A DNA stretch of 64,000 nt from Streptomyces sp. A3M-1-3 (GTDB lineage: Bacteria; Actinomycetota; Actinomycetes; Streptomycetales; Streptomycetaceae). Within the stretch, counting starts at the first letter, position 1, and every line of letters starts with the position of its first letter. Both the position numbers and the translations under genes were made by a program. The DNA is taken from NCBI RefSeq assembly GCF_024213665.1, contig NZ_JANAVP010000029.1, positions 30,504 to 94,503 on the forward strand, in the 5' to 3' direction. The notes under the pieces were generated by a model, which did no database searches, was not told the origin of the DNA, and saw only the letters and a list, made by a program, of their open reading frames with translations. This document shows, one piece after another, positions 15,998 to 24,153 of this stretch.

Positions 15998-17527
15998 ATG
16001 AACCGTCACACTGCGGCCGGTGCACCGCCGGTCCCGGACACCACCGATGTCCTGATCGTCGGCGCCGGACCGACCGGTCTGATGCTCGGCTGCGAACTGC
16101 GCGCACGGGGCATCGAGTGCACCGTGGTCGACGCCGCCCCCGGCATCGACCGCCGCACCCGCGCGGTCATGGTCCACGCGGCAAGCCTGGAGGCCCTCGA
16201 AGCACTGGGACTCCGCCGCGAGACCGAGCGGCGTGGGCTGCGCCAGCAGCGCATCTCCTTCCATGTGCACCACGGCGCGGTGCACACCGTCGAGTTCGCG
16301 GGGCTCGACACCCCGTACCCCTACTACGTCAACGTCCCGCAGCCCGAGGTGGAGGAGGTGCTCGCCGAGGCGCTCGCCGAGCGCGGCGGCCGGCTGGTCA
16401 GGGGGGTGCGCTACGACAGCCACCACGAGGATCCGGCAGTCGACTCCCTGCGGGTCGAACTGTCGGGTCCGGCCGGGGAACTGACCGTACGCGCCCGCTA
16501 TCTGGTCGGCGCCGACGGTGCGAGCAGTACGGTCCGTGAGCGGCTCGGCGTGGGCTTCCCGGGCGTCACGTACCCCATGAGCTATCTCCTCGCCGAGGGC
16601 GAGCCGCTGCGACGGCCCGACCCGGACGCCTCGTCGATGTACATCGGCCCCGGCGGCGCGGTCTCCCTGCTGCCGCTGCCCGGCGGCGTCGTCCGTGTCG
16701 CGGGACCGGTCTCGGCGGACTCGCTCGACCGCGGCGCCGCGGTGAGCGACGCCGCGTTCCGGTCCGCCGTCGACCAGCTGGGTTTCGGCTCGGTCCTGCG
16801 GCTGCGCTCGGTGGGCCGGCCGGCGCACTATCAGGTGCACGAACGGCTCGCTGAGCGCTTCCGCAGCGGCCGGGTGGTACTCGCCGGTGACGCGGCCCAC
16901 CTCAACTCGCCCGCCGGCGGCCAGGCCATGAACACCGGGTTCGCCGACGCGGCAGCCCTGGCCTGGCGGCTGGCCCGGCTGGTACGGGGCCAGGGCGACG
17001 ACGGCCTGCTCGGCGACTACGCACGCGAACGGCGCCGGGCGGCGGCCGATGTCGCCCGGGCCACCGGCGTACTGGACCTGCTCCAGGCCATGCGGGACGC
17101 GGTGTCGGACGACAGTCGGCGCGCCGTGCAGGAGTCGCTCGACGGCTGCCCCGAGGTCTGGAGCCAGCTCTACACGACCTACGCCGCCCCCGACGGCGGC
17201 AGCACCGCACCGCTGCCGCGCCGGGAGACGTACCGGCTCGACGTGGGCGCGCGGCTGCCCGGCCACCTACCGGCTCCCGACCGCTTCACCCTGCTCCATC
17301 ACCCGGGAATCCCACCCCGGTCGCGGCAGCGACCGCCCCACCTGCCGGACGGAACCCTCCACGGAGTGCTGACGACCCGGCAAGCCGCCTGGCTGCCGGC
17401 CGGTGCTGCCGCGCTCCTGATCCGGCCGGACCGCCATGTCGCCGCCGTCGTCCCCGCCCAGGAGCAGCCCGCCCAGGGGCCGGAAGTCCAGCCCGCGGCA
17501 CACCGAATACGCGAGGTACTCGCATGA
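15998..17527 (+). CDS. FAD-dependent monooxygenase (group A aromatic hydroxylase type)
   Basis: 509 residues, ATG at 15998 after AAGGGAA. FAD-binding VLIVGAGPTGLMLGCELRARG near the N-terminus, DG motif in YLVGADGASSTVRERLG, GD motif in LAGDAAHLNSPAGGQAMNTGFADA, and a C-terminal region like that of polyketide hydroxylases. These enzymes use NAD(P)H and oxygen to hydroxylate an aromatic ring or carry out an epoxidation or Baeyer-Villiger step. The stop overlaps the next gene by four bases (ATGA), so it belongs to the same operon as the KAS III-like, AfsA-like and phosphatase genes. Confidence 0.88.
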   Translation: MNRHTAAGAPPVPDTTDVLIVGAGPTGLMLGCELRARGIECTVVDAAPGIDRRTRAVMVHAASLEALEALGLRRETERRGLRQQRISFHVHHGAVHTVEFAGLDTPYPYYVNVPQPEVEEVLAEALAERGGRLVRGVRYDSHHEDPAVDSLRVELSGPAGELTVRARYLVGADGASSTVRERLGVGFPGVTYPMSYLLAEGEPLRRPDPDASSMYIGPGGAVSLLPLPGGVVRVAGPVSADSLDRGAAVSDAAFRSAVDQLGFGSVLRLRSVGRPAHYQVHERLAERFRSGRVVLAGDAAHLNSPAGGQAMNTGFADAAALAWRLARLVRGQGDDGLLGDYARERRRAAADVARATGVLDLLQAMRDAVSDDSRRAVQESLDGCPEVWSQLYTTYAAPDGGSTAPLPRRETYRLDVGARLPGHLPAPDRFTLLHHPGIPPRSRQRPPHLPDGTLHGVLTTRQAAWLPAGAAALLIRPDRHVAAVVPAQEQPAQGPEVQPAAHRIREVLA

Positions 17528-18549
17528 CCATGTCCGGCCTCACCATCACCGGAACAGGCAGCTACCTGCCCGACACCCGTCTGGACGTGGCGACGGCCGC
17601 CGGGCGTTACGACGGCGAAGGCGACCGCATCCGCGGCACCGGCTACGACACCGTCTGCGCGGAGGAGAAGCTCTACCCGGCGGACATGGCGCTCATCGCG
17701 GCCCGCCGCGCACTCGAGGCCGCCCGGCTCGAACCGTCCGACATCGATCTGCTGGCCGTCACCGCCATCCACCGGCACGGACACAAGCGGCTGTGGTCGC
17801 CGGCCTCCTGGCTTCAGTCCCGGCTCGGCTGCCCACGGGCTCTGCCGCTCACCGTCAACCAGGGCTGCAATGCGCAGATGCTGGTCCTGGAAGTGGCCGG
17901 TGGCTACCTGTCGGGACGGCCCCGGGGCAGCGCGCTCGTGGTGGCGGCCGACCAGTTCGCCTCCTCCGGCTTCGACCGGTTCACCGCCGACTACGGGATC
18001 GTGTACGGCGACGGCTCGGCAGCCGCGGTGCTCACCAACGGGCTCGCCCCGGGCCAGGCCGAGGGAAGTTGGCGCGTACGGGCCGCCCATACGGTCTCCG
18101 CCCCCGAACTTGAAGGGCTGCACCGGGCCGACGCCCCGGCGCCCGAAGACCCCGAACTGCTCCACGCGGAACACGACGTACGGTCCGCGAAGCGCCGGTT
18201 CCTCTCCGAGCGCGGCCGCGAGCTGCTGAAGGATTCCACTCGCTCGGCCGTCCGCGAGATCCGCGCGTCGCTGCTGCCGGACGGCGACCACCCCCGGCTG
18301 CGCCGGATCGTCTACCCCAACCTGGGGCTGCCGCTCCTGGAGGAGAACTACTTCCCCGAACTGCCGGGCGGCGCCGAGAAGTCCCTGTGGGACTTCGGGC
18401 GCACCGTCGGCCATCTCGGCAGCGGCGACCAGATCGCCGGCCTCGACCACCTGACGACTCACCACACGTACACCGCCGGGGACCAGGTGCTGCTCCTCGG
18501 CGCCGGTGCCGGATTCACCTGGACGGGGACGCTGCTCGAACACGGCTGA
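17524..18549 (+). CDS. KAS III-like acyltransferase/condensing enzyme lacking His-Asn
   Basis: 341 residues with the thiolase fold of FabH: an N-terminal GTGSYLP, nucleophile Cys115 in NQGCNAQML and the DYGIVYGDGSAAAVL strand. In place of the FabH PHQAN it has YPNLGLP, and in place of GNTSAAS it has VGHLGSGDQIAG. The His and Asn needed for decarboxylation of malonyl-ACP are therefore absent at their usual places. Enzymes of this kind (CerJ/ChlB3 group) transfer acyl groups to oxygen or other carriers instead of extending chains. It overlaps the monooxygenase gene before it and precedes the AfsA-like gene by 57 bases. An acyl-transfer role is inferred from the missing residues. Confidence 0.82.
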   Translation: MTMSGLTITGTGSYLPDTRLDVATAAGRYDGEGDRIRGTGYDTVCAEEKLYPADMALIAARRALEAARLEPSDIDLLAVTAIHRHGHKRLWSPASWLQSRLGCPRALPLTVNQGCNAQMLVLEVAGGYLSGRPRGSALVVAADQFASSGFDRFTADYGIVYGDGSAAAVLTNGLAPGQAEGSWRVRAAHTVSAPELEGLHRADAPAPEDPELLHAEHDVRSAKRRFLSERGRELLKDSTRSAVREIRASLLPDGDHPRLRRIVYPNLGLPLLEENYFPELPGGAEKSLWDFGRTVGHLGSGDQIAGLDHLTTHHTYTAGDQVLLLGAGAGFTWTGTLLEHG

Positions 18550-18606
18550 GCCCGCACAGCGTCCTCGTCCGCTCCACCCGACACACTTGGAAGGCAGGCC
18601 CTGACC

Positions 18607-19671
18607 ATGACCGCCACACTCCCCGAGCAGCCCGTGCTGAGCTACACCCGCACCATCGACCGCGGCCTGGTGCACCGCGACTCGCTGGGCGAGGTGTTCC
18701 TCACCGATCTCCAGCCGGTCAGCGGGACGGCCTACGCGGCCGCCGCCCAGCTCCCCCGCTCACACGCGTACTACGGGGACCACCTGCTGCGCCCCAGCAC
18801 CTACGACCCCGTCCTGCTCCTCGAAGCCTGCCGCCAGTCGGCGCTGGCCGGCGCCCACGCCTTCTACGCGGTGCCCGAGGACCACAAGTTCATCCTCACG
18901 CATCTGCGCATCCACCTGGAGCGTCCCGAGCGGATCGCGGTGGGCCCGGAGCCGTGCGCGCTGACCCTGCGGGTCACGGTGACCGGCCACCGTAAACGCG
19001 ACGGCCGCACCACCGGCCTCGATTACGACATCGACCTGGTGGCGAAGGGCGTCGGGATAGGCAGCGCCTCGGTGGGGCTGCGCTTCAAATCCCCCGAGGA
19101 CTACCAGGAGTTGAGACTGCGCAACCGAGAGGGGAAACCGCTGTCCTCGTCGGCGGCGTATCCGGCGACCCGTCCCGGCAGCACCATCGCGCCGTACCTG
19201 GTAGGCCGCTCCAATGCCGACAACGTCGTGCTCGCCGACGTCGTGAGTGAGGCCGACGCGGCCCGGGCGACGCTCCGCGTGCCCGGCGACCACCCGAGCA
19301 TGTTCGACCACCCGCAGGACCACCTGCCCGGCATGGTGATCGCCGAAGCGGCCCGCCAGCTGGCCCTGTTCGCGGCACTCGACGTACGGGGCATGTCTCC
19401 CTCGCGGACCTTCCCCACGGACCTGGCCGTGGTCTTCAGCCGATTCGGCGAACTGGAGCACACGACGCTGCTGACCGCCGAGGTGGGCGAGCAGCGCCGG
19501 GCCGACCGGGACGGCACCGGGGCGTACTACACCCAGGGCGGCCTGGTGGAGCTGGGCGAGGCCGATCCGGGAGGCGTCGACCAGCTGCCGGTACATATCG
19601 GCGCCACCCAGAACGGCGAGTCGCTGTGCGTGCTGTCCCTTTCGCTCACCCGCGTCAGGGCGCACCGGTGA
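18607..19671 (+). CDS. AfsA/ScbA-family enzyme (butyrolactone or butenolide synthase)
   Basis: 354 residues, ATG at 18607. It has the double hot-dog layout of AfsA: N-terminal VHRDSLGEVFLTD, AAQLPRSHAYYGD, DPVLLLEACRQSALAGAHAFYAVPEDHKFILTHLRIHL, and a second half with DHPSMFDHPQDHLPGMVIAEAARQLALFAAL. AfsA joins a beta-ketoacyl chain from ACP to dihydroxyacetone phosphate, the first committed step to gamma-butyrolactones. MmfL, a homologue, does the same for methylenomycin furans. The stop overlaps the next gene by one base (TGATG), so the phosphatase that follows is tightly coupled, as expected for a phosphorylated ester intermediate. No butyrolactone receptor of the TetR type is present in the window. 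Confidence 0.88.
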   Translation: MTATLPEQPVLSYTRTIDRGLVHRDSLGEVFLTDLQPVSGTAYAAAAQLPRSHAYYGDHLLRPSTYDPVLLLEACRQSALAGAHAFYAVPEDHKFILTHLRIHLERPERIAVGPEPCALTLRVTVTGHRKRDGRTTGLDYDIDLVAKGVGIGSASVGLRFKSPEDYQELRLRNREGKPLSSSAAYPATRPGSTIAPYLVGRSNADNVVLADVVSEADAARATLRVPGDHPSMFDHPQDHLPGMVIAEAARQLALFAALDVRGMSPSRTFPTDLAVVFSRFGELEHTTLLTAEVGEQRRADRDGTGAYYTQGGLVELGEADPGGVDQLPVHIGATQNGESLCVLSLSLTRVRAHR

Positions 19672-20393
19672 TGGGCGCGCGGAGCGCGGACACCCGGCCC
19701 GCGCACTCCGGGGCCGCGGCGTTCTTCGACGTCGACGAGACGCTCATCACGGTCAAGAGCATGTTCAGCTTCCTCCGCTTCCACCTGGCCAGGCGCGGTG
19801 AGCCGGAGGAGACGTACGAGCGACTCACCGCACCCCTGCACCGGGACGCCGCGGGGGATGTGCCGCGCCGGGAGGTCAACCGCCGCTACTACCGGCTTTA
19901 CGCGGGGGAGAGCGCGGCCGGCCTCGCCGAGGCGGGCCGCGCCTGGTTCGACGAACAGCTGGCTCTTGGCGGGCTGTTCATCGAGGAGCCGCTGGAGCGG
20001 CTCCGACGCCACCGGGCCGAGGGTGACTTCGTGGTGCTGCTCTCCGGGTCCTTCTCGGCCTGTCTGGACCCGGTCGCCTGGCACACCGGTGCCCACTGGG
20101 CGATCGGAACGCGCCCGGTGGTCCGCCGGGGAGCCCTCACCGGCGAGGTGGTGACGCCCATGATCGGAGCCGCCAAGGGCCGGGCGGCCCACGCAGTGGC
20201 GGCGGTGCGGGGGCTGGATCTGGCTGCGTCCACCGCGTACGCCGACCACCACAGCGACCTGGAACTGCTCACGGCCGTGGGCACCCCCGTGGTGGTCGGC
20301 GACGACGCCGCTCTCACCGAGCACGCCGCGCGCGCCGGCTGGGAACGGCTGACGCCGGTGCCACAGCGGCCCGGCGCCACCCTCGCCGGCTGA
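19671..20393 (+). CDS. HAD-IB family phosphatase
   Basis: 240 residues. HAD motif I is DVDET (Asp20, Asp22), motif II is LLSGSFS, and motif IV is in AYADHHSDLELLTAVGTPVVVGDD, all typical of the SerB-like IB subfamily. The start overlaps the AfsA-like stop by one base. In the methylenomycin furan and butyrolactone pathways a phosphatase (for example MmfP) removes the phosphate left from the dihydroxyacetone phosphate unit. This gene is placed to do that. A phosphoserine-type phosphatase function is possible but less likely in this setting. Confidence 0.85.
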   Translation: MGARSADTRPAHSGAAAFFDVDETLITVKSMFSFLRFHLARRGEPEETYERLTAPLHRDAAGDVPRREVNRRYYRLYAGESAAGLAEAGRAWFDEQLALGGLFIEEPLERLRRHRAEGDFVVLLSGSFSACLDPVAWHTGAHWAIGTRPVVRRGALTGEVVTPMIGAAKGRAAHAVAAVRGLDLAASTAYADHHSDLELLTAVGTPVVVGDDAALTEHAARAGWERLTPVPQRPGATLAG

Positions 20394-20421
20394 GGGCCCT
20401 TTCGAGCGTCGGGAGGCGCCA

Positions 20422-21471
20422 ATGCACAGTCCCACCGGAATACTCAGCACGGGCTCCTACCTCCCCGAGGAGGTGGTGGGCAACGAAGAGATCGCCCGCG
20501 GGGCGGGCGTCACCGACGAGTGGATCGTCCGCAAGACGGGCATCCGCGAGCGGCGCAGGGCGGCCGCCCACGAAGCCACCTCCGACCTCGCGGCCGAGGC
20601 GGCCCGGCGAGCGATCGAACAGGCCGGCCTGGAGCCGTCCGACGTGTCGTACATCGTCGTCGCCACGTCCACGCCGGACCACCCGCAGCCGGCCACCGCC
20701 TCCCTCGTGCAGAACCTCATCGGAGCGCACGGGGCGGCCTGCTTCGACATCAACGCGGTGTGCAGCGGCTTCGTCTACGCCCTCACCGTCACCGAACGGA
20801 TGCTGCGGGCGGACGGGGGCACGGGACACGGGGTGGTGGTCGGCGCGGACATCTACTCCCGGATCCTCGACTACACCGACCGCAAGACGGCGATCCTGTT
20901 CGGCGACGGAGCGGGCGCCGCCGTCCTTGGCCCGGTGTCCGACGGGCACGGAGTGCTCACCACCGAACTGCGGACCCGGGGTGATGAGCACGGCCTGATC
21001 AGCGTCCCCGCCGGCGGCAGCCGGCTGCCCGCGTCGGCCGACACCCTCGACGGGGGCGGGCACTTCTTCCGGATGGACGGCCGGGGGGTGCGCTCCTTCG
21101 TGCACGACAACCTGCCCGGCGCGGTCCGCGATCTCCTCGTACGGTCGGAACTGCCCGGCGACCGCGTCGCCCACTTCGTTCCCCACCAGGCGAACGGGGT
21201 GATGCTGACGGAGGTCTGGCCGGAGCTCGGGCTCGGCTCCGCGACCCTGCACCTGTCCCTGGAGCGGTACGGGAACACCGGCGCGGCATCCGTGCCGGTC
21301 ACCCTGGACGCCGTACACCGGGCGGGCCTGCTGGCCGAGTCCGACCTCGTACTGCTGGCCGCGTTCGGCGGCGGCATGTCCCTGGGTGCCGCCCTGCTGG
21401 ACTGGGCACCCACCGCGCACGCGGCGCCACCCGCCCTCGGCCGCCCCCTGGCCGCCACCGGGGCGCACTGA
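20422..21471 (+). CDS. Beta-ketoacyl-ACP synthase III (FabH-type)
   Basis: 349 residues, ATG at 20422, GGGAGG upstream. The catalytic triad is intact: Cys114 in NAVCSGF, His255 in VPHQANG and Asn285 in YGNTGAAS. The C-terminus is slightly extended with Ala/Pro-rich residues. KAS III condenses an acyl-CoA starter with malonyl-ACP to give a beta-ketoacyl-ACP, which is exactly the substrate class used by AfsA enzymes. As the last gene of the operon, 28 bases after the phosphatase, it would feed the AfsA-like enzyme. The paired degenerate homologue at 17524 suggests duplication and specialisation. Confidence 0.92.
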   Translation: MHSPTGILSTGSYLPEEVVGNEEIARGAGVTDEWIVRKTGIRERRRAAAHEATSDLAAEAARRAIEQAGLEPSDVSYIVVATSTPDHPQPATASLVQNLIGAHGAACFDINAVCSGFVYALTVTERMLRADGGTGHGVVVGADIYSRILDYTDRKTAILFGDGAGAAVLGPVSDGHGVLTTELRTRGDEHGLISVPAGGSRLPASADTLDGGGHFFRMDGRGVRSFVHDNLPGAVRDLLVRSELPGDRVAHFVPHQANGVMLTEVWPELGLGSATLHLSLERYGNTGAASVPVTLDAVHRAGLLAESDLVLLAAFGGGMSLGAALLDWAPTAHAAPPALGRPLAATGAH

Positions 21472-21473
21472 CT

Positions 21474-21504
21474 CCGGGGCCCTGCCTTCCCCCCAGGGCC
21501 CCGG
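21474..21504 (+). terminator. Hairpin directly after the KAS III gene
   Basis: CCGGGGCCCTG (21474-21484) pairs exactly with CAGGGCCCCGG (21494-21504), two bases after the stop codon. Confidence 0.75.
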
Positions 21505-21511
21505 TATCCCT

Positions 21512-21551
21512 TCACGGCCCGGCCGGCCAGGTGCCCCCGGCCGGGCCGTGA
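21512..21551. terminator. Perfect 15-bp hairpin between convergent KAS III and LysR genes
   Basis: TCACGGCCCGGCCGG (21512-21526) pairs with CCGGCCGGGCCGTGA (21537-21551). With the preceding hairpin it forms a tandem insulator that separates the biosynthetic operon from the LysR gene read from the other side. Confidence 0.75.
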
Positions 21552-21563
21552 GGCTGTCCGCGG

Positions 21564-22478
21564 TCAGCCGGGGAGCCAGCCCTCCCGGCGCGCCAGGGCG
21601 ATCGCGACCTCCTCGAAGCGGGCAGCCACCGGCGTCAGCGCGCCCTCGGGCAGCACCAGCTCGACCCGCAGGGGCGGCGTCCCGGTCAACGGGATCCAGC
21701 GCAGCCACTCCGCCTGGTCCTCCGCGACCGCTTCACCGACCAGAGCGATCGCCTCGCCGTCGCGCAGCAGCCGCTGCGTGGGGTCGAAGGCCACCGGCCG
21801 CTCCACGAAGCGCGGCCGTACGCCCGCCTGCCCGAACAGTTCGAGCAGCCCGTCGTAGTGGCCGGGATTGGCCTCACGGGCATGCACGAGCACCGGGAAC
21901 CCGGCCACCGCCGCCAGGTCCGTGCCTTCCGTACCGGCCGGCGTGACGAGCGGATGGTCCGCGGAGACCAGCACCCCTCGGCGCTCCTGTCGCACCTGCC
22001 GCAGCCGTACACCCGGGACCGGCTCGGGGGTCCGCGCCACTCCCGCGTCCGCCCGGCCGTCGAGCACCGCCTGCGCGATGCCGGGCGTGCTCAGCACCTC
22101 CGCGCCCACCTGGATGTCCGGGTAACTCAGCCGTACCGCCTCGACCAGCTGCGGCACGGTTCCGTACCCGGTGCTCGCGCTGTACACCAGCCGCAGCCGC
22201 CCCAGTTCACCGCGTCCGGCCCGCCGGGCGGCATCCCACACGTCGTCCAGTGCGGCCAGCGCGGCCGGACCGCGCTCCTGCACCGCCCGCCCGGCATCGG
22301 TCAGCCGCACGACCCGGGTGGTCCGGAACAGCAGCCGCACCCCGAGCCGGCTCTCCAGCCTGGCGATCTGCGCGCTCAGCGCGGGCTGCGCGATGTGCAG
22401 CCGCTCGGCGGCCCGGGTGAAGCTGGCCTCCTCCGCGACCGCCAGGAAGTACCGCAGCAATCTCGCTTCGGGTATCAC
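21564..22478 (-). CDS. LysR-family transcriptional regulator
   Basis: About 304 residues. Winged helix-turn-helix at the N-terminus: RLLRYFLAVAEEASFTRAAERLHIAQPALSAQIARLESRLGVRLLFRTTRVVRLTDAG; LysR substrate domain from about residue 95. I chose the GTG at 22478 (VIPEARLLRYF), which gives the usual short lead into helix 1; an ATG nine codons upstream (22505) is the alternative. It diverges from the quinone-oxidoreductase operon across about 100 bases, the standard arrangement for a LysR regulator and its target. Inducer unknown; redox or electrophile stress is likely from the target genes. Confidence 0.9.
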   Translation of the reverse strand: MIPEARLLRYFLAVAEEASFTRAAERLHIAQPALSAQIARLESRLGVRLLFRTTRVVRLTDAGRAVQERGPAALAALDDVWDAARRAGRGELGRLRLVYSASTGYGTVPQLVEAVRLSYPDIQVGAEVLSTPGIAQAVLDGRADAGVARTPEPVPGVRLRQVRQERRGVLVSADHPLVTPAGTEGTDLAAVAGFPVLVHAREANPGHYDGLLELFGQAGVRPRFVERPVAFDPTQRLLRDGEAIALVGEAVAEDQAEWLRWIPLTGTPPLRVELVLPEGALTPVAARFEEVAIALARREGWLPG

Positions 22479-22579
22479 CCCGCCCACCCTAGGCCGCGCA
22501 AGCATTTATAACCGTGTCGTTTGAATCCATAGTCACCTGGTCTTTCCCTCGGCACGGTGTGCGTTCCTACCGTGAAGCC

Positions 22580-23521
22580 ATGACCTCCACTCCTGTTCCC
22601 GCGGCCATGCGCGCCTACGTCGGTACGCCCGATGGCCCTGATCTGCGCAAAGTCCCCAGCCCCCAACCTGCTGACCACGAAGCCCTGGTGCGGGTCGGCG
22701 CATTCTCCGTCAACCGGGGCGAGTTGAACCTGTTCGCCAAGCGTGCCGAAGGCTGGCGGCCGGGGCAGGACCTGTCCGGCGTCGTCGTCCAGCCGGCGGC
22801 CGACGGCAGCGGACCGGCGGCCGGAACCCGTATCGCGGCGATGTCCGACTTCGGTGGCTGGGCCGAGTACGCGGCTGTCTCCACCGACCGGATCGCGACC
22901 GTGCCCGACGGCGTCCCCCTCAAGAAGGCGGCCACGCTCGGCGTCGCCGGCCTCACCGCCCTGCGGGCCCTGCGCCGCGGTGGCCAGCTGCTCGGCCGGC
23001 GTGTCCTGATCACCGGGGCCAGCGGCGGCTTCGGCTCCTTCGCCGTGCAACTCGCGGCGGCCGAGGGCGCCGAGGTGACCGCGCTGACCGGCAGCCGCCG
23101 CACCCTGGACCTCGCGGCGCTCGGCGCCACCTACGTGATCGCCTCGCTCGCCCACGCCGAGGGCGACTTCGACCTCATCCTGGAGTCCGTCGGCGGCGAA
23201 GTGCTGGTGGCCGCACTCAAGCGGCTCTCGCCGCTCGGCCACATCGTCATGCTCGGCACCTCCTCGGGCCGCACGGCAGCCCTGTCGATAGCCTCTTTCG
23301 TGCCGCACGTACGCCAGACCCTGCACCCGTTCTGGGTGTTCGGCTCCGGTGAGGACGTGCGGGAGGACCTCCGTATCCTGCTGCGCCTGGCGGACAGCGG
23401 GAAGCTCGACCCGGTTCTGGGCCGCACCGACTCCTGGGAGCGGCTCCCCGAGGTGATCACGGACCTGCGTGAGCGCCGACTGGCCGGCAAGGCCGCCCTC
23501 CTCGTCGACGGCACGGTGTGA
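22580..23521 (+). CDS. Zinc-independent quinone/alkene oxidoreductase (MDR family)
   Basis: 313 residues from the ATG at 22580 (an ATG nine codons in is also possible). It follows the medium-chain dehydrogenase fold of the quinone-oxidoreductase type: N-terminal GroES-like half with DLSGVVVQPAADGSG, then the nucleotide site VLITGASGGFGSFAVQLAAAEGAEVTAL. The structural and catalytic zinc cysteines are absent. It reduces quinones or enones with NADPH. It is the first gene of a three-gene operon, overlapping the next start by four bases. Confidence 0.85.
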   Translation: MTSTPVPAAMRAYVGTPDGPDLRKVPSPQPADHEALVRVGAFSVNRGELNLFAKRAEGWRPGQDLSGVVVQPAADGSGPAAGTRIAAMSDFGGWAEYAAVSTDRIATVPDGVPLKKAATLGVAGLTALRALRRGGQLLGRRVLITGASGGFGSFAVQLAAAEGAEVTALTGSRRTLDLAALGATYVIASLAHAEGDFDLILESVGGEVLVAALKRLSPLGHIVMLGTSSGRTAALSIASFVPHVRQTLHPFWVFGSGEDVREDLRILLRLADSGKLDPVLGRTDSWERLPEVITDLRERRLAGKAALLVDGTV

Positions 23522-24153
23522 CCATGGCGCGTCTCGCCATCGCCTCCTCGTGGTTCAAGCTGTCCACCGGCAGGATCGTCGCCGAACACGCCGCCGTCCG
23601 CGGGCACGACGTACGGCCCGTCACGGATCTCGAAGACATCGCGTCGCTGCGTACCGCACTGCTGGGCGCCGACGCGGTCGTGCTCGTACCGAAACGGGGC
23701 GACGCGCGCCGCCACACCGAGCAGGCCACCCGCACCGTGCTGCGGGAGGCCGCCCGGGACGGCGCCTCGCCGCATGTCGTACTGCTCAGCTCCTTCGCGG
23801 TGGGGCACGGCCCGGCCCACCCCCTCAACCGCACCAGCGGCGCCCTGCTGCCCGGCCGGATCGCCGCCGAACGGGCACTGCGCGGCAGCGGCCTGCCGTA
23901 CACCGTGGTGCGCGCCACCTGGATGACCGACGATCCGCCCGCGTCCCATGCACTGACACTCAGCCAGGAGCCGTACGTGGACGGCATGGTGGCCCGCGCG
24001 GACATCGCGGACACCATCGTCGCCGCCATCGAGTCGCCCGGTGCGCGCCGGACGACTTTCGCGCTGTTCAACGAGCCCGGTGAGCCGCTCACCGACTGGG
24101 CCGCGGCCTTCGCGCGGCTGCGCCGCGACACCGACGATGAGGACCTGACGTGA
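23518..24153 (+). CDS. NAD(P)-binding atypical SDR-like protein
   Basis: 211 residues from GTG at 23518; ATG at 23524 would remove only two residues. A Rossmann-type fold of the NAD(P)H-binding/NmrA kind is suggested by VVLVPKRGDARRHTEQATRTVL and HVVLLSSFAVGHGPAH, then LPYTVVRATWMTDDPP and DIADTIVAAIESPGARRTTFALFNEPGEP. The N-terminal strand MARLAIASSWFKLSTGRIVAE lacks a clean GxxGxxG, so cofactor binding is uncertain. Both ends overlap neighbours by four bases, so it is firmly in the operon between the oxidoreductase and the Dyp-like gene. Confidence 0.7.
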   Translation: MTMARLAIASSWFKLSTGRIVAEHAAVRGHDVRPVTDLEDIASLRTALLGADAVVLVPKRGDARRHTEQATRTVLREAARDGASPHVVLLSSFAVGHGPAHPLNRTSGALLPGRIAAERALRGSGLPYTVVRATWMTDDPPASHALTLSQEPYVDGMVARADIADTIVAAIESPGARRTTFALFNEPGEPLTDWAAAFARLRRDTDDEDLT

